Below are positions 60,667-64,000 of a stretch of DNA of 64,000 nt, piece by piece. The translations under genes were made by a program, and so were the position numbers. How positions within the stretch are numbered: position 1 is the stretch's first letter; every line of letters begins with the position of its first letter. The stretch is from Lachnospiraceae bacterium OF09-6 (GTDB lineage Bacteria > Bacillota > Clostridia > Lachnospirales > Lachnospiraceae): the NCBI GenBank assembly GCA_003435055.1, contig QUMM01000001.1, positions 1-64,000 on the forward strand, written 5' to 3'. Under the pieces are notes generated by a model. That model was not told the origin of the DNA and did no database searches. It saw nothing but the letters and a program-made list of their open reading frames with translations.

Positions 60667-61725
60667 TCAGTTCCGCCTTTCTGCAGGCTTTAAGATCTTC
60701 CGAAATACCTGCACCAGTTCTTCATTTTCTTTTCTTGTTCTTACCGCAATACGGTAATAGCCCTTTCTCAATCCATGATAGTTACTACAGTCACGAATCA
60801 GAATACCTTCTTTTCTACATTTCTCTGACAGATCTTCCGTTCCTTCAAAAAACAGATAATTTGCCTGAGAATCACAAACCCACAGATTCATGTTCTGCAG
60901 CTGCTTTTTCAGCCATATGCGTTCTTCCTGAACCATCTTTGCCGAACGATGGACAAATGCTGTTTCCTGCAAAGCAGCTACACCAGCTGCCTGTGCCGGT
61001 ATGGATACGCTCCACGGCTGTACCACATTTTTCATTCGCTCCAGCAGCCTCTCGTCCCGGCTCATTCCGTAGCCCAGCCGAAGTCCCGCCATAGCGTAGA
61101 TCTTGGTAAATGCCTTTAAAATAAACAGATTCGGATAGTCACCCAGATATCCGGTATATTCTGCTTCTTTTTCCTGTTCCAGGAAGTCAATGAAGCAGGA
61201 GTCCAGAACCACGCGTATCTTCTTTTCCAGACAGATTTGAAAGATCTCCAGCATCTCTTCTTTTGGAATCAGAAGTCCGGTAGGATTATTGGGATTGCAC
61301 AGAAAAATCATATCCAGATCCTCTGTCAGCATTTTTTTGTAATCCGTCTGATATCGGAATCCATGTTCTTTTTTTAGTTCATAGTAACGGATCTCACACC
61401 CGTTTGCCCTCAGTGCCTGCTCATACTCTGCAAATCCGGGTGCCATCAAAAGTGCCCTTTGAGGCTTTTCAGCCTGTACCATGGCAAAAATCAGCTCTGC
61501 TGCACCATTTCCGCACAAGATCTGCTCTGGCTCCATATTTTCTTTTTCTGCCAGAGCTCTCCGCAGTGCCCTGCAGTCTACATCCGGATAATGTGCACAG
61601 TCCAGAATTGATTTTTGTGCCGCTTTGACCACACTCTCCGGTGTCCCTAATGGATTGATATTCGCAGAGTAATCAATCCGGTAAGAAACCTCATATATAT
61701 CTCCTCCATGCCGGTGTTTCAGCAT
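60667..61725 (-). CDS. cobD: L-threonine-O-3-phosphate decarboxylase (CobD-type aminotransferase fold)
   Basis: A 352-residue PLP enzyme giving (R)-1-amino-2-propanol phosphate for the nucleotide loop of B12. [12 protein letters not shown] and [12 protein letters not shown] at the start are typical; the PLP Lys lies in [21 protein letters not shown] (about 206-220). It resembles histidinol-phosphate aminotransferase, but the gene context decides. Directly upstream of cbiP. Confidence 0.93.
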   Translation of the reverse strand: MLKHRHGGDIYEVSYRIDYSANINPLGTPESVVKAAQKSILDCAHYPDVDCRALRRALAEKENMEPEQILCGNGAAELIFAMVQAEKPQRALLMAPGFAEYEQALRANGCEIRYYELKKEHGFRYQTDYKKMLTEDLDMIFLCNPNNPTGLLIPKEEMLEIFQICLEKKIRVVLDSCFIDFLEQEKEAEYTGYLGDYPNLFILKAFTKIYAMAGLRLGYGMSRDERLLERMKNVVQPWSVSIPAQAAGVAALQETAFVHRSAKMVQEERIWLKKQLQNMNLWVCDSQANYLFFEGTEDLSEKCRKEGILIRDCSNYHGLRKGYYRIAVRTRKENEELVQVFRKILKPAERRN

Positions 61726-61753
61726 TTTGTTCCTCCAGTCTGCTCCTGCTGCA

Positions 61754-62716
61754 TCAGATCAGTAAGATCAGATATTTTACCAGTGCAAAGATTGCCATGG
61801 AAATACCCGCTGTCGCATACAGCAATTTATTCGCACGGACAATATCCTTTGGCTCTATCGGCCGGATATCATCTCCGATTGTTTTCTTTTTATGTAATTC
61901 TCCAAAATACCAGGCATCCCCTGCCAGCTGGACATCCAATGCCCCTGCCATAACTGCCTCCGTCTGTGCAGAATTGGGACTTGCATGATTGTAACGGTCT
62001 CTCTGAAAGATCTGCCATGCATGAGCACCATCCAGATGAATCAGGAAAGATGCTGCGATCATCAAGAGCCCTGCCAGTCTTGCCGGAATATAGTTTGCCA
62101 CATCATCCAGATACGCAGGAATCCGTCCAAAATACCGATATCGGTCATTCTTATAGGCCACCATGGAATCCATGGTATTGACAGACTTATACATCCATCC
62201 AAGGAACGCACCTCCAATGGCCATATAAAACATTGGTGCAATAACACCATCTGAAGTGTTTTCCGCCACTGTCTCCACAGCAGCTTTTGTTACCCCGGCT
62301 TCATCCAGCACATTGGTATCCCTTCCAACAATCATGGATACCGCTTTCCGGCTTCCAGGCAGATCATGCTTTCGCAATCTCTTATATACCTTCATACTTT
62401 CTGTCTTCAATGATTTGGTCGCCAGGAGCTGCCAGCACATGATCGTCTCCAGTACCAGACGGCAGACCGGATGAATCCACTGTGCCGCCAGAAGCAGTAA
62501 CAGCGGGACTCCCGATGAGATTCCAATCACAATCAATGCCATGAGCCACCCCATAACCATCTGGCGGTCAGGCGAATCGATTCTCCTGTTCATCTTTTTT
62601 TCCAGAACGCCAATCAGGTTGCCCACCAGCCTGATCGGATGATAAAGGCCTTCCGGATCTCCGATCAGTAAATCCAGTAAAAATCCCAGTACAAGCGCCA
62701 GAAGTGATACTTTCAT
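61754..62716 (-). CDS. cbiB: Adenosylcobinamide-phosphate synthase CbiB
   Basis: A 320-residue polytopic membrane protein that attaches aminopropanol phosphate to cobyric acid. Starts with LLALVLGFLLDLLIGDPEGLYHPIRLVG; conserved ETVAENTSDGVIAPMFY (about 153-169) and NDRYRYFGRIPAYLDDVANYIPARL. Several transmembrane helices, including the C-terminal one. 28 bases from both neighbours. Confidence 0.95.
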   Translation of the reverse strand: MKVSLLALVLGFLLDLLIGDPEGLYHPIRLVGNLIGVLEKKMNRRIDSPDRQMVMGWLMALIVIGISSGVPLLLLLAAQWIHPVCRLVLETIMCWQLLATKSLKTESMKVYKRLRKHDLPGSRKAVSMIVGRDTNVLDEAGVTKAAVETVAENTSDGVIAPMFYMAIGGAFLGWMYKSVNTMDSMVAYKNDRYRYFGRIPAYLDDVANYIPARLAGLLMIAASFLIHLDGAHAWQIFQRDRYNHASPNSAQTEAVMAGALDVQLAGDAWYFGELHKKKTIGDDIRPIEPKDIVRANKLLYATAGISMAIFALVKYLILLI

Positions 62717-62744
62717 TTTCTTTTATCCTCGGTTCTGTTTGATT

Positions 62745-64000
62745 TTATTTTGTTTCCTGATACTTCCTGCATTTTTTCAGAAACTTCAGAATAAATTCCG
62801 GACTGGCATAATAATATAAATGCGGGAATCCTGCCATCAGTGTCTCTGTTTCATGAATACACCGCCAGCTGCGGCTGCTAAGAGGCTTTTTAGCCAGATA
62901 ACTCTCCCCACAGGAGGTACTGTCAAAATAGTGAAACTCATGTCCCTTCAGCCTGCATCCCTCTTTTGCATCCTCTGCCCGTTCCAGTTCGATATACCCG
63001 AAACGTCCCAACTTTTTCGTACGATAAGCTGTTCCGTCAATGATACCTGCCATCGGCCAGCTGTTGCCCTCCATATCCTCCATCGTCTGATGCAGATACA
63101 TGAAACCGCCGCATTCTGCCATGCATGGCAAGCCTTCTGCCAGTTTTTCCTTTACATCCTGTCGCATTTTCTCATTCTCTGACAATTCCTTTGCAAACAG
63201 CTCCGGATATCCCCCGTAAAAGAGTACTCCGTCAGCCGCAGGAATCTCTGTATCATGTATTGGAGAAAAAGGAATCAGTTCTACTCCCATTTCCCGAAGC
63301 AGCTGCATATTTGCTTCATAAATAAAGCAAAAAGCTTCGTCTTTACTCACTGCAACACGAAGAGGCTGCTTACCTTTCCTTTCTTTTGCAGCGAGGCTAA
63401 GAAACTGATCCATCTCTTTTTCTGCCCGCTTAAAATTTCCAACTTCTCCAGCCGCCTCGCCAATCTTCAGGATCTGATCCAGATCAAGTGTATCTTCCAG
63501 TACTTCTGCGATATGCTGAAGCTTCTCTGAAAGCTGTTCTACTTCCTGAGGAAGAACCAGACCCAGGTGGCGGCTTTCCAGTGAACAGTCTTCCATGCGT
63601 GGGACATAGCCGCATACCGGTATGCCAAGTTCTTTCTCAATTGCTTCTTTCATCCTCGGATACAGCATCGGAGATAACTGATTCAAAATCACTCCGCGGA
63701 TCCTTGTCGGTTCCCGGAATGTCAGAAATCCCTTAATATAAGCCAGTACTGACAGGCTCATGCCTCTGGTATTCACGACCAGGATCACTGGTGTGTTCGT
63801 CACCTCAGCCAGATCACAGGCGCTTGCCTGAACAGAAAATCCACCAAGTCCATCGTAGTATCCCATCACACCTTCCATCACGGAGATGTCGTTGTCCACC
63901 GCATTTTGGCAAAACAGATAACGGGTCAGCTCTTCTCCTACAAAAAAAGTATCCAGATTGCCGGAGCGGGTATGGATCACTTTTTCATGGAACATGGGAT
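62745..64000 (-). CDS. cbiA: Cobyrinic acid a,c-diamide synthase (5' end outside window)
   Basis: At least 416 residues. The visible part begins around the FHEKVIHTRSGNLDTF region, so roughly the first 45 residues, including the P-loop, lie past the right edge. DNDISVMEGVMGYYDG, FCFIYEANMQLLREMG, the glutaminase nucleophile in PCMAECGGFMYLHQTMED (about 295) and the His near EFHYFDSTS are seen. It amidates cobyrinate at a and c using glutamine. First of the visible cob genes. Confidence 0.95.
   Translation of the reverse strand, partial: PMFHEKVIHTRSGNLDTFFVGEELTRYLFCQNAVDNDISVMEGVMGYYDGLGGFSVQASACDLAEVTNTPVILVVNTRGMSLSVLAYIKGFLTFREPTRIRGVILNQLSPMLYPRMKEAIEKELGIPVCGYVPRMEDCSLESRHLGLVLPQEVEQLSEKLQHIAEVLEDTLDLDQILKIGEAAGEVGNFKRAEKEMDQFLSLAAKERKGKQPLRVAVSKDEAFCFIYEANMQLLREMGVELIPFSPIHDTEIPAADGVLFYGGYPELFAKELSENEKMRQDVKEKLAEGLPCMAECGGFMYLHQTMEDMEGNSWPMAGIIDGTAYRTKKLGRFGYIELERAEDAKEGCRLKGHEFHYFDSTSCGESYLAKKPLSSRSWRCIHETETLMAGFPHLYYYASPEFILKFLKKCRKYQETK

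Noticed and set aside
57187-64000. Cobalamin riboswitch for the corrin operon
   Set aside because: No B12-box-like element in the gaps seen; if present it is probably upstream of cbiA, beyond the window.

Overview
The window looks like a chromosomal segment from a spore-forming, anaerobic Lachnospiraceae-type Firmicute (Clostridia). Reasons: CodY, SigK, SpoIIP, GPR and an alpha/beta small acid-soluble spore protein; CIRCE-controlled hrcA and groESL; YlbF, RNase J, IreB, DUF1292 and RuvX; an anaerobic (CbiK-type) cobalamin pathway; and consensus Gram-positive sigma-A promoters. Genus is not resolvable by eye. Almost every gene is on the minus strand. Exceptions are an HPr-like gene (30616), an SGNH-hydrolase-like gene (40493) and rpsT (48114).

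Layout, left to right. 0-4.5 kb: glycosyltransferase, mutY, L,D-transpeptidase, SPOR-tailed amidase. 4.6-10.2 kb: one minus-strand string encoding a PurF-like protein without the N-terminal Cys, a P-type ATPase, a LytS-like histidine kinase, a SARP-type response regulator and a degenerate receiver whose phospho-Asp is Glu. 10.4-12.3 kb: a hairpin array, tRNA-Gly and a HEAT-repeat methyltransferase. 12.3-23.7 kb: guaB, a membrane protein, groEL/groES, codY, topA, dprA, comM, sfp-like, sigK. 23.8-30.5 kb: trhP-like U32, trmR, a small MltG-like protein, YlbF, RNase J, DUF1292, ruvX, ireB, mtaB. 30.6-33.3 kb: HPr-like protein, thiI, cysteine desulfurase. 33.5-49.8 kb: the Firmicute cluster holA-rpsT-gpr-spoIIP-lepA-hemW-hrcA-grpE-dnaK-dnaJ-prmA-rsmE, interrupted between hemW and hrcA by a CHAP protein, an SGNH hydrolase and a MITE-like element. 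49.8-64 kb: a membrane protein and a long corrin operon (hemL, hemB, cobA-hemD, hemC, hemA, cbiK, cbiC, cbiP, cobD, cbiB, cbiA), with an unrelated secreted YARHG protein inside it.

The strongest global anomaly is that 12 genes, several of them essential housekeeping genes, carry single-base frameshifts, 14 in all. Every one is a deletion, most shorten a 3-base run to 2, and restoring the base gives a full-length family member each time. A deletion-biased consensus error is the likeliest explanation, so these genes are annotated as full-length CDS with the break noted.

The most interesting non-coding signals are: a 142-bp MITE-like element with terminal inverted repeats and an 8-bp target duplication; three other multi-hairpin islands, one flanked by a duplicated tRNA-Gly 3' end; a sigma-G-type promoter whose -10 element is also the arm of an upstream gene's terminator, in front of the spore-protein gene; and a CodY box directly upstream of the codY promoter.
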